Assembly: GCA_002347025.1 (NCBI GenBank)
Contig: DEAE01000012.1
Location: forward strand, 67,960-131,959
Direction of reading: 5' to 3'
Source of the DNA: Acidobacteria bacterium UBA2990
GTDB taxonomy: Bacteria; Acidobacteriota; Vicinamibacteria; Vicinamibacterales; UBA8438
DNA: 64,000 nt
The translations under genes were made by a program, and so were the position numbers. Position 1 is the first letter of the stretch. Each line of letters opens with the position of its first letter. The notes below the pieces were generated by a model. The model had not been told where the DNA came from. It was given only the letters and a program-made list of their open reading frames with translations, and made no database searches. Shown here one piece after another: positions 55,073-62,538 of the stretch.

Positions 55073-56311
55073 ATGTTCAGGTTAGTCGATTCTATAGCGG
55101 CACATAGCTTCAGAAGTCTCATGGGTGGCCACTTGCGCCGGTTGCAAGAAGGAACCCTCGAGATTGCAGATGGCACCCGGTCACAGACGTTCGGCGTACC
55201 ATCAGTAGAGGGACTAGCTGCCCGCCTAGAAATAACAAATACCAGAGCATATCAGTCCATTGCTTTCGGAGGCAGTATTGGCGCTGCCGAAGCATATGCC
55301 AGACGCTGGTGGACAGCTGACGACCTAACAGCGCTAATCCGAATTGTCGCGCGTAACCGTGACATTTCCCTCAACCTCGATGGTTGGTTAACCCGAGCAG
55401 CACTGGCCGCCCACCGTCTGCGACATCGATTCCGAATGAACCATCGCAAACAAAGCCGCCGAAACATCGCCGCGCACTACGACTTGGGGAACGATTTTTT
55501 CTCGTTGTTTCTCGATCCAACGATGACCTACTCATGTGCAGTCTTCCCTGAGCCAGACAGCTCACTTGAGACAGCTTCGCGACATAAACTCGACCTGATC
55601 TGCCGCAAGCTTGATCTGGGTTCGTCCGACCACCTCTTGGAAATTGGCGGCGGCTGGGGAAGCCTCGCCGCACACGCTGCAGAAACTTACGGATGTCAGG
55701 TCACCACCACAACTATTTCCAAGCAACAGTATGAGCATGTAAAGAAGTCCCTCGCCGCAGCCAAGCTATCAGACCAGGTTAGGGTTGTCCTGGTGGACTA
55801 TCGTGATCTGTGGCGAGTGCTTAATAAACGCTTTGATAAGGTAGTCTCAATCGAGATGATCGAAGCAGTTGGCCACAATTACCTAGATACCTATTGTCAG
55901 GCCTGCGACCAGCTGACGAAACCAGGTGGGCGGATGCTGCTGCAATCAATCGTCATTTCAGATGATCTCTACGACCGTTACAGTCACTCTGTCGACTTCA
56001 TCCAACGTTACATCTTTCCGGGCGGATTCCTACCATCCCTAGATGATCTCGTTAGACGGCTTGAGTTACACACTGAATTTGATCTGACTGCGGTCGATGA
56101 GATCACCGAACACTACCCAGGAACCCTCAGAGCATGGCGCACCCGTTTGATCGAAAACTGGACAGAATTGATCGGGCTCGGTTACCCAGACACGCTACTC
56201 CGGCTCTGGGAGTTCTATTTCTGCTACTCAGAGGGCGGGTTCTTAGAACGCACTGTAGGAGATTTTCAGCTGCTGCTGACAAAGCGTACCGGCCAGGCTT
56301 TCACCTCCTAG
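55073..56311 (+). CDS. cyclopropane-fatty-acid-synthase-like methyltransferase
   Basis: 412-residue S-adenosylmethionine enzyme that methylates or cyclopropanates double bonds of membrane acyl chains. Signatures are HYDLGNDFFSLFLDPTMTY (135-153), SAM motif EIGGGWGSLA (190-199), and MIEAVGHNYLDTYC, with IFPGGFLPS late. These fit the CFA/mycolic-acid methyltransferase family. The partner flavoprotein and DUF1365 suggest a modified fatty acid other than plain cyclopropane, as in bacterial furan-fatty-acid pathways. It is followed by the XRE-cupin gene after 26 bases. Confidence 0.92.
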   Translation: MFRLVDSIAAHSFRSLMGGHLRRLQEGTLEIADGTRSQTFGVPSVEGLAARLEITNTRAYQSIAFGGSIGAAEAYARRWWTADDLTALIRIVARNRDISLNLDGWLTRAALAAHRLRHRFRMNHRKQSRRNIAAHYDLGNDFFSLFLDPTMTYSCAVFPEPDSSLETASRHKLDLICRKLDLGSSDHLLEIGGGWGSLAAHAAETYGCQVTTTTISKQQYEHVKKSLAAAKLSDQVRVVLVDYRDLWRVLNKRFDKVVSIEMIEAVGHNYLDTYCQACDQLTKPGGRMLLQSIVISDDLYDRYSHSVDFIQRYIFPGGFLPSLDDLVRRLELHTEFDLTAVDEITEHYPGTLRAWRTRLIENWTELIGLGYPDTLLRLWEFYFCYSEGGFLERTVGDFQLLLTKRTGQAFTS

Positions 56312-56336
56312 GCCTTTATCAAAAAAAAGAAATCAT

Positions 56337-56921
56337 ATGCCGCTGACTTCAACCGTAACAGAGGGTCTAGATAGCTACCACATTGGCAACAAGCTGCGCG
56401 AACTCCGAATCAGCAAGAAAATGGGATTGGTTCAACTTGGCCAACACAGCGGACTATCGGCTGCATTATTATCCAAGATCGAACGAGGCAAAATGTACCC
56501 AACGCTGCCTACTTTGCTGCGAATCGCATTAGTATTCAGCGTAGGACTTGACTACTTTTTTGAAGACAAGAAGCCTGAAATCTGCGTAGTCCTAAGGAAA
56601 GATCGACAACGATTCCCTGACAGACCAGACACGAAAACAGTGGCCTACCACTTCGAATCGCTAGATTTTCCGGATAAGAACAGCAAATCCAGCGCCTATT
56701 TGGCCCACTTTAAACCGATACCGGTCGAAGATGTGAAACTACATAAACACGACGGAAAAGAGTTCCTGTTCGTGCTTGAAGGAAGGCTTGGCCTCTACAT
56801 CCAGAACCACGAAACAACACTGGGACCTGAAGACTCGGCAACCTTCGACTGCAGTCGCCCCCATGGATACCGACAGATCGGAAAAAAGCCATGCCGAGCA
56901 GTGGTGATCGTTGGATTATAG
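56337..56921 (+). CDS. XRE family regulator with cupin domain
   Basis: 194 residues. N-terminal helix-turn-helix, LRELRISKKMGLVQLGQHSGL (about residues 22-42, seen as GLVQLGQHSG), and ALLSKIERGKMYPTLPTLLRI; the C-terminal half (about 100-190) is a cupin barrel with HKHDGKEFLFVLEGRL and PHGYRQIG, likely binding a small ligand or metal. A dimeric transcription factor that may sense a lipid or redox signal. Its position 26 bases after the CFA-like gene points to control of the lipid island. Confidence 0.9.
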   Translation: MPLTSTVTEGLDSYHIGNKLRELRISKKMGLVQLGQHSGLSAALLSKIERGKMYPTLPTLLRIALVFSVGLDYFFEDKKPEICVVLRKDRQRFPDRPDTKTVAYHFESLDFPDKNSKSSAYLAHFKPIPVEDVKLHKHDGKEFLFVLEGRLGLYIQNHETTLGPEDSATFDCSRPHGYRQIGKKPCRAVVIVGL

Positions 56922-57081
56922 GCACGCTAATCTCACCAGAAGCCCAAAACACCCTGCGCTCGAGCCACGACCACAGTAATCTCACTGCCTGCCACACGGC
57001 CTACTCATGAAACAAAGAGTCAACCTTGTCTTCTTCGGGTATAGACCACTGGACAGAAATCACTGGTTGGGAGCGACTGGC

Positions 57082-57654
57082 TCAATCGCCAAATCCCATG
57101 GAGTCAAACACCACCCGCACCTGCTCTTGCCGATAAGCAAAGATCTTTTGCAGATCACCGTGCACCCAGCCAAACAGGGGACTGCGGCCTAGTGGTCCTA
57201 GGTACAATTCGTAGTTAACAGTATCCCGAATGACGGTGCCAGTATCCTTCTTCGTAAAGTCGTGCCGATGGTGCCACCGCCGGAACGGCCCTAGCTGCTG
57301 GCGATCAACAAACGTAAACGGAGGCTTCCACTCATCAATCCGGGTTCTCCAGAACACAGGAACGTGGTGAAGCTGGAGTGTGTAATCAAGAATGGTACCG
57401 GTTCGAATAGGATCACTCGTAACACGCCGAATGTTGAACTGGAGAAAGGGTGGCGTCAGTCGCTCCAGGTTTCGAGGCGATGCAAAAAACGGAAAAACAT
57501 CCTCAGGCGAGCCGCCCACCCACTGGACGCAACTGAGCCTCCATCCTTTACCGGTAGGCCTAATATTTACAGTGGTGTCATTATGGAGCGTTGCCTGGAG
57601 TGCTTGAGATATTGAAGTCGCAGATGAAGGCGGCTTAGGCCTGTGGATTACCAT
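57082..57654 (-). CDS. SRPBCC (START-like) domain protein
   Basis: 190 residues. START/SRPBCC-type layout: N-terminal strand, then SPEDVFPFFASPRNLERLTPPFL and a long C-terminal helix. The block VDRQQLGPFRRWHHRHDF is typical of the ligand-binding group that includes polyketide cyclases and hydroxylase-associated proteins. Probably binds a hydrophobic small molecule. It converges with the XRE-cupin gene and ends the lipid island on the minus strand, 150 bases apart from it. Confidence 0.78.
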   Translation of the reverse strand: MVIHRPKPPSSATSISQALQATLHNDTTVNIRPTGKGWRLSCVQWVGGSPEDVFPFFASPRNLERLTPPFLQFNIRRVTSDPIRTGTILDYTLQLHHVPVFWRTRIDEWKPPFTFVDRQQLGPFRRWHHRHDFTKKDTGTVIRDTVNYELYLGPLGRSPLFGWVHGDLQKIFAYRQEQVRVVFDSMGFGD

Positions 57655-57694
57655 TTTGAGTTCACTCAGATATTAAAAACTTCAACAGCTCAAG

Positions 57695-59203
57695 CTATGA
57701 CTCGCGTCGCTCTTCCACCGATCGCTTCACAACTGGATAAATCGCGAAAAGCACGACGGTCCCTAAGATAGCTGCCGACACCGGTCGTTCCAGGAAGACA
57801 GTCAAGTCCCCTCCTGAGATAGACATCGCCCGCCGAAATTCCTGCTCAAGTAAAGGTCCCAGTACTACAGCCAGAATGGTAGGAGCAAGCGGTATATTAT
57901 GGCGTCGCATGAAAAACCCAACTACGCCGAGTCCGTAGGCGAGCCCCACATCGAATATGTTGTTGTTTAAGGTATACACACCAAGCGTGGCAAAGGCGAG
58001 CACTGCTGCAAACAGCAGCGGCCGCGGTATCTGGAGTAAACGAACCCAGACCCGGATCATGGGTAGATTTAATACCAATAGCAGCACGTTGGAAACATAC
58101 AGGCTAGCGATCAAACCCCAGACCAGGTTTGAATTCTGAGTGAATAGAAGCGGCCCTGGCTGAAGGCCATACATTTGGAAAGCAGCGAGCATGACCGCGG
58201 TCGTACCGGAACCTGGAACGCCGAGAGCGAGCAAAGGAACCAAGCTGCCACCGGCGCTTGCATTATTGGCAGCCTCCGGCCCTGCAACTCCCTCAATGGC
58301 CCCTTTACCAAACAGCTCCGGCCTCGCCGCCATGCGACGTTCTACTGTGTAGGACAAGAAGCTCGCCACCGTCGCTCCGGCCCCTGGCAAGACACCGGCA
58401 AAGAAACCGATGAATGTCCCGCGTAGCCACGCTGGGATGGAACGACGCCAGTCCTGCCGATTCAGCTTGACCCACGCATCCACCGGAAGCGACCGAAGCC
58501 CAGTCGCCTGGCTAGTCGCAGCGAACCAAAACACCTCTCCAACCGCGAATAAACCTACTGTCGCAATAACAACATTAATCCCACCAAAAAGCCCTGGAAC
58601 CCCAAAGGTGAAGCGAGGCTGGCCAGTCTGGACATCAATACCGATTGTTCCCAGGGCTAACCCACCCAGGATAGCCACCAGCCCCTTTGACCCTGAGCCA
58701 CCAGAGAGCCCTCCCACCGACATCAAAGCAAGTGCCATTAGAGCAAAGTACTCGGTCGGTCCAAACTCGAGGGCAAGTTCAACAAGGGCAGGTGCCAGCA
58801 CCATTAGCATCACTGTGGCGAAGGTTCCGGCAATAAACGATCCAATTGCGGCAGTAGCCAGCGCAGCACCAGCCCGACCGCTACGAGCCATCTCAAACCC
58901 ATCAAGGGCCGTCACGACGCTCGATGCTTCGCCTGGCATTTTGATCAAAATCGAGGTAGTTGAACCGCCATACATAGCACCGTAGTAGATGCCGCCGAAG
59001 AGGATGAATGCTCCAACTGGGTCCATGCCAAACGTTACCGGCAACAACATGGAGATGGCGAGAGCCGGGCCTATACCTGGGAGCACTCCAATCGCAGTGC
59101 CAGCCGTCACGCCTACCAAGCCGAACAGGAGATTAAGTGGCTCAAGTGCGGCAGCAAAACCGCCGGCTAAGTCGTTCCCCAACAGCGGTGACAACTCCGT
59201 CAA
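57695..59203 (-). CDS. tctA: tripartite tricarboxylate transporter, large permease TctA
   Basis: 502 residues with about eleven hydrophobic segments, the large TctA (DUF112-type) subunit. The N-terminal GVTAGTAIGVLPGIGPALAISMLL and repeated GVLPGAGATVASFLSY motifs are family-specific, as is GVPGSGTTAVMLAAFQM. It forms the transmembrane channel of a three-part solute importer driven by an ion gradient. It overlaps tctB by four bases and lies downstream of tctC and tctB in the same direction. Confidence 0.95.
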   Translation of the reverse strand: MTELSPLLGNDLAGGFAAALEPLNLLFGLVGVTAGTAIGVLPGIGPALAISMLLPVTFGMDPVGAFILFGGIYYGAMYGGSTTSILIKMPGEASSVVTALDGFEMARSGRAGAALATAAIGSFIAGTFATVMLMVLAPALVELALEFGPTEYFALMALALMSVGGLSGGSGSKGLVAILGGLALGTIGIDVQTGQPRFTFGVPGLFGGINVVIATVGLFAVGEVFWFAATSQATGLRSLPVDAWVKLNRQDWRRSIPAWLRGTFIGFFAGVLPGAGATVASFLSYTVERRMAARPELFGKGAIEGVAGPEAANNASAGGSLVPLLALGVPGSGTTAVMLAAFQMYGLQPGPLLFTQNSNLVWGLIASLYVSNVLLLVLNLPMIRVWVRLLQIPRPLLFAAVLAFATLGVYTLNNNIFDVGLAYGLGVVGFFMRRHNIPLAPTILAVVLGPLLEQEFRRAMSISGGDLTVFLERPVSAAILGTVVLFAIYPVVKRSVEERRES

Positions 59204-59634
59204 CCTAGGAAACCTCCTGGCAAACGGAGACCGAGTAGAAGACCAAAAACAATGTAGACCGATACAGTGATACCGACACTGACGATGACATCACGTCGCC
59301 AGTCTCGGCTACCTAGCAGGTTAGACTCAACCGCTATAAACACTGCCGTAGCCACCAAATAGCCGACCCGCTCAAATACCAGGACATACACAAGAAAGGC
59401 AAGAGCACTAGGACACACCACGCTCCAGTCAACCGCGGAGAGTCCAATCCGATCCGCCGCTCCAATGGCGATCCAAAGTGAGCAGACAATCCAGACAACT
59501 CCTATCAGCAAGGGCACCAAGCGCGGACCGATAACGGTATATTGCCCAAACGGCTCACTGATCAGCATTGCGGCCACAGTGTAACTAACACTGACAATTA
59601 GAAGCACGATCCCTAAGCCGCGGTCTGGCGACAT
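59200..59634 (-). CDS. tctB: tripartite tricarboxylate transporter, small subunit TctB
   Basis: 144 residues, four hydrophobic segments, typical TctB: RGLGIVLLIVSVSYTVAAM at the start and FLVYVLVFERVGYLVATAVFI in the middle, followed by RDVIVSVGITVSVYIVFG. The stop overlaps the tctA start (TGATG-like, four bases), so they are translated together. It helps the large permease; the substrate is set by TctC. Confidence 0.92.
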   Translation of the reverse strand: MSPDRGLGIVLLIVSVSYTVAAMLISEPFGQYTVIGPRLVPLLIGVVWIVCSLWIAIGAADRIGLSAVDWSVVCPSALAFLVYVLVFERVGYLVATAVFIAVESNLLGSRDWRRDVIVSVGITVSVYIVFGLLLGLRLPGGFLG

Positions 59635-59694
59635 AAAGTTAGTTTATTCCCTGATATCAATTACCCTTTTTCAAACAAAATCTAAGAATTCGAG

Positions 59695-60771
59695 TTATCT
59701 AACCAACCCGATAGAACGCAAGGTCATATCTACCGTGGCGGTTTCTTGTCGCAGAAAGTCGTCGAAGTCCGACCCGGTAAGAAAACTATCTTCCCATTCA
59801 TTTTCACGTAGGATTTCCTGCCAAGCTTCCGACTCTCTCAAGTCCGATAATGCATTGATCAGCCAATCGCGGGTATCTGTATCGGTACCTGGTGGGGCCA
59901 CAATGCCACGCCAGTTCGCAATCGCAACATCTAATCCCATTTCGCGAATGGTTGGTACCATTCCATCTCCGACTCGCTCCGGGGCCGATACCGCAAGCAG
60001 GCGCATTCGACCGGCCTCGACGTGCCCCTTCCATTCGCCCAAACCAGAGACACCAGCGGTAACATGGCCACCCATGACCGCAACGGCCGCTTGACCACCA
60101 CCAGAGTGGGCGATGTAGTTTATTCGGCTTGGATTTATACCGGCCGCTTGCGCAAGAAGGCCGACCAGCATGTGATCAATACCACCAGCCGAACCTCCTG
60201 CCCAGCTAACCCCCTCTGGGTTTCGACGAAACTCCGCCATTAACTCTGGCAGGCTACCGTAGGGTGACCCTGGTGGAACTGCGACAACCTCATATTCGCT
60301 CAACAACCTGGCAAGGGGAACGGTCTCCTTAAGCAAGACCGGACTGTTATTGGTCAAAATAGCTCCAAGCATTACCTGCCCGAACACCATCAGCATACGG
60401 CTATCATCTCGATACCGGGTTACCAGGTCGGCAAGTCCAATGGTCCCTCCCGCACCACCACGGTTCACAACCTCAACTGGAACCCCAAGGAGACCCTCGG
60501 CTGTCCAAACCTGCTGAAGTTGCCGTGCCGTCTGGTCCCATCCTCCTCCGGGATTGGCAGGCGCAAGAAGCGTGATGGTGCCTTCGGGATAACCAGCCGA
60601 AGTTGGCTCGAGTGATGTAGTCGACCGCCGCGATTCGAAACCGCAACCGAACAGAGCAAGTGAAACAAACAGTAGCACCCAACAGTTCCATGCTTTTTCA
60701 CCACATCCCCAGATTCTAGGCAAGGCGCCCGTAGGCTGGCAGACCAAATACTGCTGAACAGTGCGTAACAT
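59695..60771 (-). CDS. tctC: tripartite tricarboxylate transporter substrate-binding protein TctC, lipoprotein
   Basis: 358 residues. The N-terminal stretch ends in LALFGC, a lipobox, so the protein is predicted to be a lipid-anchored Bug/TctC binding protein rather than a free periplasmic one. The mature part starts PEGTITLLAPANPGGGWDQTARQL, with the carboxylate-binding GGGWD loop, GGAGGTIGLADL, and GGSAGGIDHML. It captures a carboxylate ligand, not identifiable here. It lies 60 bases upstream of tctB in the same direction, completing the system. Confidence 0.9.
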   Translation of the reverse strand: MLRTVQQYLVCQPTGALPRIWGCGEKAWNCWVLLFVSLALFGCGFESRRSTTSLEPTSAGYPEGTITLLAPANPGGGWDQTARQLQQVWTAEGLLGVPVEVVNRGGAGGTIGLADLVTRYRDDSRMLMVFGQVMLGAILTNNSPVLLKETVPLARLLSEYEVVAVPPGSPYGSLPELMAEFRRNPEGVSWAGGSAGGIDHMLVGLLAQAAGINPSRINYIAHSGGGQAAVAVMGGHVTAGVSGLGEWKGHVEAGRMRLLAVSAPERVGDGMVPTIREMGLDVAIANWRGIVAPPGTDTDTRDWLINALSDLRESEAWQEILRENEWEDSFLTGSDFDDFLRQETATVDMTLRSIGLVR

Positions 60772-60911
60772 TAAGCGTTCAGAGTATCACCTTGGCAACG
60801 ACAAACAGTGGCATCGGTCTACCTTAACCGGATATGATCGGTGACTCGTCATCAAGGTCCCATCCTTGGCTTAGCGGCCCAGAATTTCAGTGGGACAGGG
60901 AGAGGTTCACC

Positions 60912-61457
60912 ATGAAACATGTGCTTTTTCTAGTTTTAGGCATCACAGTCCTGTCACCGAGCGGCTATGCCCAATCTGATGCAGAGCTCATCGAACAGGC
61001 ACTCGCCGCAGCACCGCGCCGGGCACGAGCCGATGCGTCGGTCATAAAATGGAGCAACGACTTCACTTACACGACTATCAAAGAAGGCACCAACCCGATA
61101 GTGTGCTACAGCAGGGCTGATGAACGTGACCGGCCACCGTTCGCTGTACAGTGCACAAGTAAAGCCAATCTCGACAGAGTTGCACAGAACCGACGGTTCC
61201 ACGCTGGAAGCAGCGACCGTGAGTCTGAGGCGGCGTTAGTTGCTGCCGCAGCGGCAGACGGCACCCGCGTGGCACCAGAATATGGCTCGTGGTTCCGATC
61301 CATGAATGGTCCAGATCAAGCAAGCGCCGGTACCCACACCACAATCGCTATGCCGATGGCGACCGCCGCATCCTCCGGCTTTCCTGACAGACCCGGTCAA
61401 GGTGGCGCGTGGATCATGGCAGCTGGGACGAGTGAAGCCCACCTAATGGTTCCATAA
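60912..61457 (+). CDS. secreted protein of unknown function
   Basis: 181 residues. An AGAGG site is seven bases before the ATG. Signal peptide KHVLFLVLGITVLSPSGYAQ, then a mature part with two cysteines that could pair (IVCYSR and VQCTSK) and the block SWFRSMNGPDQASAGTHTTI in the second half. No family recognised. It is divergent from tctC by about 140 bases and ends in a good intrinsic terminator. Confidence 0.7.
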   Translation: MKHVLFLVLGITVLSPSGYAQSDAELIEQALAAAPRRARADASVIKWSNDFTYTTIKEGTNPIVCYSRADERDRPPFAVQCTSKANLDRVAQNRRFHAGSSDRESEAALVAAAAADGTRVAPEYGSWFRSMNGPDQASAGTHTTIAMPMATAASSGFPDRPGQGGAWIMAAGTSEAHLMVP

Positions 61458-61481
61458 GACGGGTGAAACACTGGAAGTATC

Positions 61482-61513
61482 CTGACCCTCTCCACAGGGA
61501 GGGGGTCAGTTTT
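61482..61513 (+). terminator. intrinsic terminator of the secreted-protein gene
   Basis: A 12-base stem, CTGACCCTCTCC against GGAGGGGGTCAG (one G-U pair), with an ACAG loop and TTTT directly after. It follows the stop at 61457 and overlaps the end of the HugZ-like gene on the other strand. The clearest terminator in the window. Confidence 0.8.
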
Positions 61514-62324
61514 CGCCGGCCAGCTTCAAGCGGGCCATCTTCAGCATAGCCACGAGGGAAGCTCGAACCTCGCTCGCTGTGCTGGCAGGCTTGGGAAAGG
61601 CCAGCCGGATCGGCCTAGGTCCATCAGCAGTATCAGCTGACATCTCTACCCCATACCGATCGACACCAGTCATAGTGGCTGAAGTGATCTCACTAGCTTT
61701 CGAAAAAGCCTCACAGTAGAGAACCATCGAATCACCGTGGTCTTTGTTCATGTGGGCGATAATTCCATCCGCAGCTGCCGCAAGTGGGTCTGGATTAGCT
61801 GCATTCCAATCAGCCGCGTCGACCCACGACATCCGCCCATAGCCTCCGATGTAACGAATCGATGCAACACGCAGCTTCCAGAACGCAAAGTCACCAAAAT
61901 CTGCGTAATAGCTAGCATTCGGGTGAGTCGCTAAGAACGCCTTACGTGCGTTTCCTCCGCCGCCATCAACCCTTTCACAGTCTCCGAGTAGCGTCACACG
62001 ACCGTTGGCTAGCGGGTCTGTGGCTCCACCCTCGGCTACCATCAACGAGGCCCGTTGATCACGCTGTAAATTTCTGGTGTGCTCGGCCATTGTGCTAACC
62101 AGAAATACCGGATCACCCTCGTCAAAGGCCACCGTCACAAACGAACCATACGGATATCCAGACGGTTCGATCGCCACGGTGCAAAGGGTGCCTGTTCGAA
62201 CCTGGGCCACCAGGGTTCGAGCCCGCTCGGCATGAGTCGGGGTAGGGATATTTACGTCATACAGAGGTTCTGGAGCATCGCCAGAAGGTCGAGCATGCGC
62301 ATCATTAGGCATCATGAAAACCAC
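61506..62324 (-). CDS. HugZ-like heme-associated protein (PPOX split-barrel plus DUF2470)
   Basis: 272 residues. The N-terminal split-barrel flavin/heme domain has ARTLVAQVRTGTLCTVA and PYGSFVTVAFD, with HTRNLQRDQRASLMV; the C-terminal DUF2470 domain has IIAHMNKDHGDSMVLY. This arrangement is that of HugZ/HutZ-type heme-degrading or heme-binding proteins and of the group with pyridoxamine-phosphate-oxidase fold. It probably helps handle heme iron or flavin. The GTG start at 62324 is followed by ATGs at residues 4 and 5 that could be used. Confidence 0.87.
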   Translation of the reverse strand: MVFMMPNDAHARPSGDAPEPLYDVNIPTPTHAERARTLVAQVRTGTLCTVAIEPSGYPYGSFVTVAFDEGDPVFLVSTMAEHTRNLQRDQRASLMVAEGGATDPLANGRVTLLGDCERVDGGGGNARKAFLATHPNASYYADFGDFAFWKLRVASIRYIGGYGRMSWVDAADWNAANPDPLAAAADGIIAHMNKDHGDSMVLYCEAFSKASEITSATMTGVDRYGVEMSADTADGPRPIRLAFPKPASTASEVRASLVAMLKMARLKLAGEN

Positions 62325-62538
62325 AGAGAAAGAATGCTACTCCGGAGAAATCTCAAAAAACTCGCATCAAGCCAAAGTGAAAAAGAATCAAGTTTTGCAA
62401 GCCTCGGTCAACGAACTTGTCTGTCGCCGACTGCGATCAGCTAATCGACCGATAGTTGCTTGCCTTAAGAACCAAGACTTTCCAGCTAGGTTACTGACAA
62501 CCCTGAGCTCATATCCATATTCATCCATAGGGTGACGA

